Counted from the stretch's first letter, positions 1 through 5,385 are shown. The stretch is DNA of 5,385 bases from Gammaproteobacteria bacterium (GCA_030038645.1 JASHSR010000097.1:1-5385), one strand, 5' to 3'. Program-made: numbers and translations. Notes: generated by a model from the letters alone, not told the origin.

Positions 1-21
1 GCAAGAGTCTTGGAGTCTTAC

Positions 22-26
22 GGAGG
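22..26 (+). promoter_or_regulatory. Ribosome binding site of the aldolase gene
   Basis: GGAGG, 7 nt upstream of the ATG at 34. It decides the start codon against the in-frame TTG at 10, which lies upstream of this motif and would place it inside the coding region. Confidence 0.8.
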
Positions 27-33
27 ACCGACG

Positions 34-1056
34 ATGAACTTGAGCGAGCTCGAGCGCGTCGCACGCGCCATGGTGGTGAAGGGGAAGGGACTTCTGGCCG
101 CCGATGAGAGCTCGGGCACGATCAAGCGGCGCTTCGACGTGATCAAGCTCGAGTCGACCGAGGAGCACCGCCGCAGCTATCGCGAGATGCTGTTCACCGC
201 GCCCGGGGCCTCGGAGTTCCTGAGCGGCGTGATCCTGTTCGATGAGACCATTCGTCAGAAGACGCACGACGGCGTGCCGTTCCCGGACTACCTCGCGCAG
301 CACGGCGTCATCCCCGGCATCAAGGTGGACGCCGGCGCGAAGCCTCTCGCCGGCTTCCCGGGCGAGACGATCACCGAGGGTCTCGACGGCCTGCGCGAGC
401 GGCTCGCCGAGTACCGCAAGCTCGGAGCCCGCTTCGCCAAGTGGCGCGCGGTCATCGACATCGGCGGGGGCATCCCGACGGCCTTCGCCGTGCAGGCCAA
501 CGCGCACGCCCTCGCGCGCTACGCCGCGCTCTGCCAGGAGCAGGACATCGTTCCGATCGTCGAGCCCGAGGTGCTGATGGACGGCGACCACTCGATCGAG
601 CGCTGCGAGGAGGTGACCGATCGGGTCCTCGAGGAGGTCTTCCGCCAGCTCAACGGGCACCGCATCCTCCTCGAAGGCATGGTGCTCAAGCCGAATATGG
701 TGATCTCGGGAAAGAAGGCGGCGAGCCGCGCCGCGCCCGACCAGGTCGCGCAGGCGACGGTGCGCTGCCTCAAGCGCCACGTGCCCCCGGCGGTGCCGGG
801 CATCGCCTTTCTCTCGGGCGGACAGTCGCCCGAGGAGGCGACGCTGCACCTCTCGCTCATGAACCAGATGGGCCCGCTGCCGTGGAGCCTGACCTTCAGC
901 TATGGACGGGCCCTCCAGGACACGGCTCTCAAGGGATGGGGAGGGTCGCCCGCGGGGTTCGCGGCGGGCCAGAAGGAGCTCGCGAAGCGCGCGCGGCTCA
1001 ACGGTCTTGCGACACTCGGCCGCTATCGGACGGCGCTCGAGAGTCAAGCCGCCTGA
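34..1056 (+). CDS. Class I fructose-bisphosphate aldolase
   Basis: This cytosolic enzyme reversibly cleaves fructose 1,6-bisphosphate into dihydroxyacetone phosphate and glyceraldehyde 3-phosphate through a Schiff-base lysine, in glycolysis and gluconeogenesis. The 340-residue product shows the animal-type class I hallmarks in order: LAADESSG (D24), GIKVD (K97, D99), FAKWR (K136, R138), VEPEV (E177, E179), LEGMVLKPNM with the predicted Schiff-base K219, FLSGGQS (S261-G263) and FSYGRALQ (R292). These match rabbit aldolase D33, K107, K146/R148, E187/E189, K229, S271 and R303 with an offset of about 10. Length is slightly below the vertebrate ~363, and the C-terminal tyrosine of vertebrate enzymes is absent. 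The ATG at 34 is preferred over an in-frame TTG at 10 because GGAGG sits 7 nt before it and the family consensus begins there. The promoter lies outside the window. The next gene, mlaF, starts 17 nt downstream. All active-site residues appear intact. Confidence 0.96.
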   Translation: MNLSELERVARAMVVKGKGLLAADESSGTIKRRFDVIKLESTEEHRRSYREMLFTAPGASEFLSGVILFDETIRQKTHDGVPFPDYLAQHGVIPGIKVDAGAKPLAGFPGETITEGLDGLRERLAEYRKLGARFAKWRAVIDIGGGIPTAFAVQANAHALARYAALCQEQDIVPIVEPEVLMDGDHSIERCEEVTDRVLEEVFRQLNGHRILLEGMVLKPNMVISGKKAASRAAPDQVAQATVRCLKRHVPPAVPGIAFLSGGQSPEEATLHLSLMNQMGPLPWSLTFSYGRALQDTALKGWGGSPAGFAAGQKELAKRARLNGLATLGRYRTALESQAA

Positions 1057-1073
1057 GACGCGCTCGGCATCCC

Positions 1074-1934
1074 ATGGGTCTCCCCGAGCAGCAAGCGGCG
1101 ACACAGGCCGCCGCCAGCGACATCGTGGTCGATGTGCAGGACGTGCACTACTCGATCGGCGACCGGCGGATCTTCTCGGGCCTGAGCCTGCGCGCGCGAC
1201 GCGGCCGCATCACCGCCGTGATGGGTCCGAGCGGCACGGGCAAGACCACTCTGCTGCGGCTCATCACGGCGCAGGCCTATCCCGACAGCGGCCGCGTCAG
1301 CGTCTGGGGCCGCGACGTGACGACGCTGCGATCGCGCGAGATCTTCGCCATGCGCACGCGCATGGGGATGCTCTTTCAGAACGGCGCGCTGCTCACCGAC
1401 ATCGACGTGTTCGAGAACGTCGCCTTCCCGCTGCGCGAGCACACGAGCCTCCCCGAGTCCCTGATCCGCGACATCGTGCTCACGAAGCTCCACGCCGTGG
1501 GCCTGCGGGGCGCCGCCGAGCTCATGCCGTCGGAGCTCTCGGGCGGGATGGCCCGCCGCGTGGCGCTCGCGCGCGCCATCGTGATGGATCCGGAGCTGCT
1601 CATCTACGACGAGCCCTTCGTCGGCCTCGATCCGATCGCGCTCGGGGTGATCCTGCGGCTCATCCAGAGGATGAACGAGGCGCTCGGGCTCACGAGCATC
1701 GTCGTCTCGCACGACGTGCACGAGCTCGAGACGATCGCGCACGACAGCTACCTCATCTCGGAAGGCCGCGTGGTCGCCTCCGGCACGCCGCAGGAGCTCG
1801 GCGGCGGCGGCTCGCCGATCGTGCAGCAGTTCATGAGCGGCAATCCCGACGGACCGGTGCCCTTCCACTATCCCGCGCCCGACTACGCGACCCAGCTTCT
1901 CGGAGAGAGGGGCGCGCGGGGAGACGGGCGGTGA
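1074..1934 (+). CDS. mlaF: Mla phospholipid transport ATPase MlaF
   Basis: This is the cytoplasmic ATPase subunit of the inner-membrane MlaFEDB complex, which drives phospholipid movement between the inner membrane and MlaC. The 286-residue protein has a complete ABC nucleotide-binding domain: Walker A GPSGTGKTT (51-59), Q-loop Q102 in LFQNGAL, signature LSGGM (155-159), Walker B LLIYDEP with catalytic E180, D-loop GLDP (184-187) and switch H213 in VSHD. Family-specific stretches include FPLREHTSLP and GLRGAAELMPSELSGGMARR. The C-terminal extension (about 248-276) contains DGPVPFHYPAPDY, matching the E. coli MlaF tail that reaches over the neighbouring MlaF and contacts MlaB. It is slightly longer than E. 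coli MlaF (269). The ATG at 1074 fits the family N-terminus, but no Shine-Dalgarno-like sequence lies in the 17 nt before it. The frame stays open far upstream inside the aldolase gene, where the reading is a non-homologous Arg/Ala-rich shadow. mlaE follows after 13 nt. Confidence 0.96.
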   Translation: MGLPEQQAATQAAASDIVVDVQDVHYSIGDRRIFSGLSLRARRGRITAVMGPSGTGKTTLLRLITAQAYPDSGRVSVWGRDVTTLRSREIFAMRTRMGMLFQNGALLTDIDVFENVAFPLREHTSLPESLIRDIVLTKLHAVGLRGAAELMPSELSGGMARRVALARAIVMDPELLIYDEPFVGLDPIALGVILRLIQRMNEALGLTSIVVSHDVHELETIAHDSYLISEGRVVASGTPQELGGGGSPIVQQFMSGNPDGPVPFHYPAPDYATQLLGERGARGDGR

Positions 1935-1936
1935 GC

Positions 1937-1943
1937 GGGGAGG
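1937..1943 (+). promoter_or_regulatory. Ribosome binding site of mlaE
   Basis: GGGGAGG, just after the mlaF stop and 4 nt before the GTG at 1948. The strong purine core supports the non-ATG start, although the spacing is on the short side. Confidence 0.6.
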
Positions 1944-1947
1944 CGCC

Positions 1948-2724
1948 GTGAGCGACAACGTCTCAAACGGCGCGCGCAGCGGGCCCGTGCTGCGCGGACT
2001 GCAGCACATCGGCGCGACGGCCCTGTTCGCAGTGAGCCTCCTCGCCCAGTGCGGCCCGGCGCTCGCGCGGCCGGGGCTGATCGTGCGGCAGATCTACAAC
2101 GCGGGCGCCCGCTCGCTCATCATCATCATGCTCTCCGGCATCGCGACGGGCGCGGTGCTCGGCCTGCAGGGCGCGAACCTGCTGCAGCGGTTCGGGTCGG
2201 AGAACTACCTCGGCATCGCCGCGGCGTTCGGCCTGCTGAAGGAGCTCGGTCCGGTGCTCACGGCGCTGCTCTTCGCCGGCCGCGCCGGCACGGCGCTCAC
2301 CTCGGAGATCGGGATGATGCGCGCCACCGACCAGCTCACCGCCATGCAGATGATGGCCGTCGATCCGATGCGGTACGTCGCCGCGCCGCGATTCCTGGGC
2401 GGGCTCATCTCGATGCCGCTGCTCACGGCCGTGTTCAACGTCGTCGGACTGTACGGAGCGCAGCTGGTCGGCGTTCAGGAGATGGGGGTCGACCGGGGCG
2501 CCTTCTGGTCGCAGATGCAAAGCTCCATCGCCCTCTCCGACGTGAAAGAGTCGATCGTCAAGAGCCTGGTGTTCGGCTTCGTGGCGAGCCTCATCGCCGT
2601 GTACGAGGGCTATCATTCCGACGGCACGGCCGAAGGCGTGGGACTTGCTACCACCCGAACGGTCGTGGCGTCCTCGGTCCTGACCCTGCTGCTCGACTAC
2701 GTGCTGTCGGCGGCGTTTCTGTGA
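1948..2724 (+). CDS. mlaE: Mla phospholipid transport permease MlaE
   Basis: This is the inner-membrane permease subunit of the MlaFEDB complex. Two copies form the transmembrane core that lies between the MlaF ATPases and the MlaD hexamer and holds the lipid cavity. The 258-residue product is close to E. coli MlaE (260). It begins with an amphipathic N-terminal stretch, followed by hydrophobic segments at roughly 56-76, 87-110, 146-175, 202-219 and 236-257. The signature region 98-140 carries KELGPVLTALLFAGRAG followed by TSEIGMMRATDQLTAM, the family hallmark that includes the cytoplasmic coupling region. The C-terminal YEGYHSDGTAEGVG with ATTRTVV is also characteristic of MlaE/YrbE. The GTG start at 1948 is preceded by GGGGAGG; an in-frame GTG at 1987 is a weaker alternative that would remove part of the N-terminal helix. 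It lies 13 nt after mlaF and 14 nt before mlaD, consistent with co-transcription. Confidence 0.96.
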   Translation: MSDNVSNGARSGPVLRGLQHIGATALFAVSLLAQCGPALARPGLIVRQIYNAGARSLIIIMLSGIATGAVLGLQGANLLQRFGSENYLGIAAAFGLLKELGPVLTALLFAGRAGTALTSEIGMMRATDQLTAMQMMAVDPMRYVAAPRFLGGLISMPLLTAVFNVVGLYGAQLVGVQEMGVDRGAFWSQMQSSIALSDVKESIVKSLVFGFVASLIAVYEGYHSDGTAEGVGLATTRTVVASSVLTLLLDYVLSAAFL

Positions 2725-2729
2725 AGGTG
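2725..2729 (+). promoter_or_regulatory. Ribosome binding site of mlaD
   Basis: AGGTG, preceded by GA from the mlaE stop codon TGA, lies 9 nt before the ATG at 2739. It is a moderate Shine-Dalgarno match overlapping the end of mlaE, which favours translational coupling. Confidence 0.45.
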
Positions 2730-2738
2730 TAACCGAAG

Positions 2739-3302
2739 ATGCGCACCAATCGAACCCTCGAGATCGGGACGGGATTGTTCGTGTTGCTCGGCTTCGCCGC
2801 GCTGTTCTTCCTCACGGCGCAGCTGCCTTCGAACGGCCTGAACCTGAGCGCCGCCAAGGCGGGCTACGTCGTGACCGCCGAGTTCGACAACATCGGAGAT
2901 CTCAAAGGCGGAGCGCCCGTGACCATGGCCGGAGTGCGCATCGGCGATGTGCAGGACGTCCGCATCAACCCGCAGGACTACCGAGCGGTCGTCACCATGC
3001 GGATCGACCCGCAGTACAGCCAGATTCCGGACGACAGCGATGCGAGCATCGACACGCAGGGCCTGCTCGGCGGCCAGTACATCGCGATCGGCGCCGGCGG
3101 GTCGGAGACGTTTCTGAAGAACGGCAGCCGCATCGAGTTCACGCAGTCCGCCATCGTGCTCGAGAACCTCGTCAACAAGCTGTTCGCGAGCTTTGCGGGA
3201 AAGAGCAGCGAGTCGAGCTCGAGCTCGAGCTCCGGCACCGGCACGAGCTCCGGTGGTGGCCCCGCGAGTCAGCATGCGCCCCAGAAGGAGTCACCGAGAT
3301 GA
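2739..3302 (+). CDS. mlaD: Mla MCE-domain subunit MlaD
   Basis: This inner-membrane-anchored periplasmic subunit forms a hexameric MCE ring on top of MlaE, binds phospholipid and docks MlaC. The 187-residue protein (E. coli 183) has a short cytoplasmic N-terminus (MRTNRTLEIG), one transmembrane helix at about 11-28, and an MCE domain at about 43-120. That domain starts with YVVTAEFDNIGDLKGGAPV and the AGVRIGDV turn (64-71). The hydrophobic pore-loop motif GLLGGQYI (108-115) corresponds to the leucine pair lining the pore in E. coli MlaD. A helical stretch, SAIVLENLVNKLF (137-149), follows. The tail from about 154 is low-complexity and serine-rich (S156-S171), then Gly/Pro/Gln-rich. Part of it is encoded by an in-frame TCGAGC repeat, so the tail is probably disordered. 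The stop overlaps the mlaC start as ATGA. Confidence 0.95.
   Translation: MRTNRTLEIGTGLFVLLGFAALFFLTAQLPSNGLNLSAAKAGYVVTAEFDNIGDLKGGAPVTMAGVRIGDVQDVRINPQDYRAVVTMRIDPQYSQIPDDSDASIDTQGLLGGQYIAIGAGGSETFLKNGSRIEFTQSAIVLENLVNKLFASFAGKSSESSSSSSSGTGTSSGGGPASQHAPQKESPR
3213..3232 (+). repeat. TCGAGC hexanucleotide repeat in the mlaD tail
   Basis: Three full TCGAGC units plus TC encode alternating TCG/AGC serine codons (residues 159-165). Positions 3215-3232 also form an 18-bp perfect palindrome built from GAGCTC. Each unit equals two codons, so gain or loss of a unit would keep the frame and change the serine tail by two residues. Confidence 0.85.
3285..3290 (+). promoter_or_regulatory. Ribosome binding site of mlaC
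   Basis: AAGGAG inside the last codons of mlaD, 8 nt before the ATG at 3299. It is the best Shine-Dalgarno match in the operon and supports strong translation of the soluble carrier. Confidence 0.7.
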
Positions 3303-3988
3303 GATCGCCGGTCCCTGTGATGTGCAGCATGGCCTTGATCGTGAGCTTCGGGCTCGGCGCGGGCGCGTGGTCGCCTCCCGCCGGCGCGCAGGCCTCCGCG
3401 GGCGCGAGCGCGGCGGCCGGCGCAGAGCAGCCCTCGCAGATCATCGAGAGCGTCGCCCAGACGTTCCTCAAGGACCTCGACGCGAACCGAGCGGCCTATC
3501 AGAAAGACCCGAAGCTGCTGCGCGGGGCGGTGGACCGCGATGTGCTGCCGTACTTCGACGTGCAGTTCGCCGCTCGGCTCGTGCTCGGGCGATACTGGCG
3601 CACGGCGACCCCGCAGCAGCGGCAGCAGTTCGTCGACGCCTTCGAGAGCTCGATGTTCACGAACTACGGCAGCGCGCTCCTCGGCTTTCAGTCGAACCGC
3701 CTGCGCGTGCAGCCGACCCGCGTGGCGAGCGATGCGACGGATGCGATCGTGCGCACGGTGATCCGGCGTGACGACGGCTCGACCGTTCAGGTGAACTTTG
3801 CCTTGCGCAAGACGGCGCAGGGCTGGAAGGCGTGGGACGTGATCGTCGAGGGCGTGAGCTACATCAAGAGCTTCCGCGACGACTTCGGCTCCGAGATCGA
3901 GCAGCAGGGTCTCGATGCGGTCATCCAGCGCCTCGAGCGGGGCGAGAAGCCGCCCCAGATCGCGGCCCCCGCTGCGGGAAGATCCTAA
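3299..3988 (+). CDS. mlaC: Periplasmic phospholipid carrier MlaC
   Basis: This soluble periplasmic protein of the Ttg2D/MlaC family binds phospholipid acyl chains and shuttles lipid between outer-membrane MlaA and inner-membrane MlaD. The 229-residue precursor starts with a Sec-type signal: positively charged MR, a hydrophobic core at about 7-23 (VMCSMALIVSFGLG), and a plausible signal-peptidase I site after A30 in PAGA|QA. An Ala/Gly-rich linker to about 43 precedes the mature domain. Family features include FLKDLDANRAAYQKDP (56-71), VLPYFDVQFAARLVLGRYWR (82-101), the PQQRQQFVDAF helix (105-115) and the signature WKAWDVIVEGVSYIKSFRDDF (176-196). Length is near E. coli MlaC (211), with extra residues in the Ala-rich linker and the C-terminal Pro/Ala tail. 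The ATG at 3299 overlaps the mlaD stop (ATGA) and has AAGGAG 8 nt upstream. Cys9 lies in the signal core without a lipobox, so a lipoprotein is unlikely. Confidence 0.95.
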   Translation: MRSPVPVMCSMALIVSFGLGAGAWSPPAGAQASAGASAAAGAEQPSQIIESVAQTFLKDLDANRAAYQKDPKLLRGAVDRDVLPYFDVQFAARLVLGRYWRTATPQQRQQFVDAFESSMFTNYGSALLGFQSNRLRVQPTRVASDATDAIVRTVIRRDDGSTVQVNFALRKTAQGWKAWDVIVEGVSYIKSFRDDFGSEIEQQGLDAVIQRLERGEKPPQIAAPAAGRS

Positions 3989-3999
3989 AAGCGGCGGTC

Positions 4000-4338
4000 A
4001 TGGCCGATTTCACCGCGCGAGCGAAGAGCCTCGGATCGACCGTGGCCGTCGTCGAATCGGCGCCGAATCGCTATCGCGTTCGCGGAGAGCTGACGTTCCC
4101 CACGGCCCGGCGGGCGTTGGATGCGGGCCTGCGGGCGCTCGCCTCCGCGAGCGGAACGTCGCTCGAGATGGATTGCGCCGAGGTCGGCGCATCGGACAGC
4201 GCCGGGCTCGCGGTGCTCATCGAGTGGCTCGCCTGGGCGCGGCGGAACGGGCGGGAGCTCAGCTTCTCGAACGTGCCCGAGACGCTCTGCGCGATCGCGC
4301 GCATCTGCGAGATCGAGGGGCTACTTCTCGGTCGATGA
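4000..4338 (+). CDS. mlaB: Mla STAS-domain subunit MlaB
   Basis: This small cytoplasmic STAS-domain protein binds MlaF in the MlaFEDB complex and is needed for its stability and activity in E. coli. The 112-residue product carries the STAS pattern: strand YRVRGELTF (25-33), a helix with RRALDAGLRAL, strand SLEMDCAEV (54-62), the key loop ASDSAGLAVLIEWLAWARRNG (64-84), and the final ELSFSNVPETLCAIARI segment. The loop DSAG puts Ser67 where E. coli MlaB has Thr52 (DTGG). It is longer than E. coli MlaB (97) at the N-terminus. The ATG at 4000 lies 11 nt after the mlaC stop, without a clear Shine-Dalgarno motif; an in-frame GTG at 4042 would give a 98-residue form but also lacks one. Weak conservation between STAS domains makes position the main supporting evidence. 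Its last six codons, including the stop, overlap the end of mlaA on the other strand. Confidence 0.88.
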   Translation: MADFTARAKSLGSTVAVVESAPNRYRVRGELTFPTARRALDAGLRALASASGTSLEMDCAEVGASDSAGLAVLIEWLAWARRNGRELSFSNVPETLCAIARICEIEGLLLGR

Positions 4339-5103
4339 GTCCCCGCCGGAGTCCTCGAGGGACTTCTCGAGCTCCTGCTCCTGCTGCTCCTGCGACTTCT
4401 CCGACTGACCGCGAATCAGGAACTCGCGGTGCTGCAGGTAGGCGTTGCGCGCAAAGGAGTACGAGTCGAAGGGATGTTGCGACTCGAGCAGGTTGTACTG
4501 GGGGATCACCGTCCGCGCATCGAGGTCGAGGACGTACACGGCGTAGACCCCGATGTAGATCCAAATGTCGTTGATGTAGTTCTGCGGAGAGAGGTACCCG
4601 TCCGGCACCCTGCCGATGAGGTCGCGAATGTCGGACATCCCGAGGAAGGGCAGGACGAGGTAGGGTCCCGGCGGCACCCCCCAGGTTCCGAGCGTCCGGC
4701 CGAAGTCGTTGTCGTTCTTCTCGAGGCCGACGGTCACGGCCGGATCGAGGAAGCCGCCGATGCCCACGGTCGAGTTCATGAGGAAGCGGCCCGTGTCGCT
4801 GAGGCCGGCCTTGAACTTGGCCTGCAGGAGGTCGTTGACGATCACGATCGGGTACTGGGCGTTATCGAAGAAATTCCCGATCCCCACCTGGGCGAAGTGC
4901 GGCGTCACATGGGTGTAGGCGTGTCCGACCGGGAGGGCGACTTTGCGGACGAACGCCAAATCGAACCCCCAGATCGTGCGATTCATGCGCTCCAGGGGGT
5001 CCCCCGGATCCTTGTGCCGGACCGGCTGCGAGGCGCAGCCGGCGAGGAGGATCGCGGTCCACAGGATGGCGAGCGCGGCGCGACCCGCGGAGAGTCTGGT
5101 CAT
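4321..5103 (-). CDS. mlaA: Outer-membrane phospholipid-removing lipoprotein MlaA (VacJ)
   Basis: This outer-membrane lipoprotein removes misplaced phospholipids from the outer leaflet and passes them to MlaC. In E. coli it associates with porins such as OmpC. The 260-residue precursor (E. coli 251) begins with MTRLSAGRAALAILW and a lipobox LLAGC, so Cys23 is the predicted lipidated residue. Ala and Ser follow, with no Asp at +2, which fits outer-membrane sorting. Family motifs are DPLERMNRTIWGFD (35-48), NFFDNAQYPIVIVNDLLQ (77-94), GRFLMNSTVGIGGFLDPA (105-122), DFGRTLGTWGVPPGPYL (133-149) with LPFLG (151-155), and NAYLQHREFLIRG (220-232). From about 233 a Gln/Glu/Ser-rich hydrophilic tail follows. 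The start at 5103 is chosen because the lipoprotein signal starts there; the frame is open upstream to 5184 but that part lacks signal character and overlaps the preceding gene. No strong ribosome binding site is visible. The 3' end overlaps mlaB convergently by 18 nt. Confidence 0.95.
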   Translation of the reverse strand: MTRLSAGRAALAILWTAILLAGCASQPVRHKDPGDPLERMNRTIWGFDLAFVRKVALPVGHAYTHVTPHFAQVGIGNFFDNAQYPIVIVNDLLQAKFKAGLSDTGRFLMNSTVGIGGFLDPAVTVGLEKNDNDFGRTLGTWGVPPGPYLVLPFLGMSDIRDLIGRVPDGYLSPQNYINDIWIYIGVYAVYVLDLDARTVIPQYNLLESQHPFDSYSFARNAYLQHREFLIRGQSEKSQEQQEQELEKSLEDSGGDSSTEK

Positions 5104-5130
5104 GAAGCAGCGGCCGAGGCAAAGACCGTG

Positions 5131-5139
5131 ATTGTACCA
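5131..5139 (-). promoter_or_regulatory. Possible extended -10 promoter for mlaA
   Basis: Read on the minus strand, the sequence is TGGTACAAT: a TACAAT -10 hexamer with the TGn extension. It lies in the 37-nt gap (5104-5140) between the stop of the upstream gene and the mlaA ATG, and it is the least GC-rich spot in the vicinity. No convincing -35 is found 16-18 nt further upstream. Initiation there would leave a leader of only about 20 nt. mlaA could equally be read from the upstream gene's promoter. Confidence 0.3.
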
Positions 5140-5140
5140 G

Positions 5141-5385
5141 TCACGGCGCCAAATCGAGCTGGCCGCCATCGGGGTTGCGGCCATGGTTCTCGCGGCGCTC
5201 CTCGGCCAGGAAGTCGCGTACCTCGGCGAGGCGCGCCTGGAAGCGCTCGCGCTGGACGTTCGTCAGGCGCGGCTGGGCGAGCGCGAGCTCGAGCTGGTGC
5301 GAGGCGAGCGACAGGTTGCCGTTGGAGATGTAGTACTCGCCCATGTAGTCGTACGCATCACCCTTGTCCCCGGCGTCGCTCGCCG
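5141..5385 (-). CDS. C-terminal part of a probable BepA/YfgC-like M48 metalloprotease, TPR region
   Basis: Only the last 80 or so codons are visible; the 5' part lies beyond the right edge, so the first in-window ATG (5344) is probably internal. The visible protein has a TPR-like helical pattern: DYMGEYYISNGNLSLASHQL, then ELALAQPRL, TNVQRERFQARLAEVRDFL, and a polar end RRENHGRNPDGGQLDLAP. The combination of a GEYY..NGN helix, QLELAL, and a QR.R..ARL.E closing helix resembles the C-terminal TPR tail of periplasmic M48 proteases of the BepA/YfgC family, which handle outer-membrane protein quality control. The zinc motif HEXXH would lie outside the window, so catalytic function cannot be confirmed. 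A different TPR protein is the main alternative. The stop lies 37 nt before mlaA in the same direction, so the two may be co-transcribed. Confidence 0.6.
   Translation of the reverse strand, partial: ASDAGDKGDAYDYMGEYYISNGNLSLASHQLELALAQPRLTNVQRERFQARLAEVRDFLAEERRENHGRNPDGGQLDLAP

Noticed and set aside
441..1073. The mlaF reading frame is open upstream through much of the aldolase gene, suggesting a fusion or a longer mlaF.
   Set aside because: The upstream translation is Arg/Ala/Gly-rich with no recognisable domain and lies in another frame of a fully intact aldolase. It is a GC-rich shadow.
902..1951. A 349-codon plus-strand open frame across the aldolase end and mlaF.
   Set aside because: Arg-rich low-complexity translation in the +1 frame of a real gene; no family resemblance.
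1044..2009. A 321-codon open frame antisense to mlaF.
   Set aside because: Its composition (His/Arg/Ala/Glu-rich, no motif) is that expected from reading a high-GC gene backwards, and mlaF on the plus strand is unmistakable.
1963..2616. A 217-codon open frame antisense to mlaE.
   Set aside because: Antisense of a membrane protein in GC-rich DNA; the product is a charged His/Arg/Glu-rich string without domain features.
4354..4371. Two CTCGAG sites 12 bp apart, considered as an operator.
   Set aside because: They lie in low-complexity mlaA coding sequence far from any promoter, and such GAGCTC/CTCGAG words are common throughout this window because of its codon use.
4408..4430. An inverted repeat, ACCGCGA and TCGCGGT with a 9-nt loop, as a terminator for mlaB.
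   Set aside because: No T-tract follows on either strand, and it lies within conserved mlaA coding sequence (the HREFLIRG segment), which explains it sufficiently.
5104..5184. An N-terminal extension of mlaA to an ATG at 5184.
   Set aside because: It would put 27 polar and aromatic residues before the lipoprotein signal peptide and overlap the upstream gene. The signal peptide and lipobox fit a start at 5103.

Overview
The window is GC-rich DNA from a Gram-negative bacterium. It is most likely a proteobacterium, and a high-GC gammaproteobacterium is my best guess, because the gene order mlaF-mlaE-mlaD-mlaC-mlaB and the protein sequences closely resemble the enterobacterial Mla system. A betaproteobacterium or another high-GC lineage cannot be excluded from this sequence alone. 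Coding density is close to 100 %, no stretch over 300 bases lacks a gene, and I see no mobile element, RNA gene or CRISPR array.

Layout. A class I fructose-bisphosphate aldolase (34-1056, +) comes first. It is followed after 17 nt by five tightly packed plus-strand genes: mlaF (ATPase), mlaE (permease), mlaD (MCE lipid-binding subunit), mlaC (periplasmic lipid carrier) and mlaB (STAS subunit). Spacing between these five runs from a 4-nt overlap to 14 nt, so they look like one transcription unit. On the minus strand, mlaA (outer-membrane lipoprotein, 5103-4321) runs towards mlaB, and the two coding ends overlap by 18 nt. Upstream of mlaA, also on the minus strand, is the C-terminal end of a protein that resembles the TPR tail of BepA/YfgC-type M48 metalloproteases and runs off the right edge.

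How the genes work together. MlaA in the outer membrane takes phospholipids that have strayed into the outer leaflet and hands them to MlaC. MlaC carries lipid across the periplasm and docks on the MlaD hexamer of the inner-membrane MlaFEDB complex, which MlaF powers by ATP hydrolysis. All six known core components are therefore within about 4 kb, whereas in E. coli mlaA is at a separate locus. If the partial gene really is a BepA-like protease, the right half of the window is an outer-membrane maintenance neighbourhood. The aldolase is a central-carbon enzyme with no obvious mechanistic link, though its spacing allows co-transcription.

I did not find an undescribed system here. The points worth a second look concern arrangement and small sequence features: the tail-to-tail mlaB/mlaA overlap, the aldolase-mlaF junction without a visible ribosome binding site, and a palindromic hexanucleotide repeat encoding a serine-rich MlaD tail.
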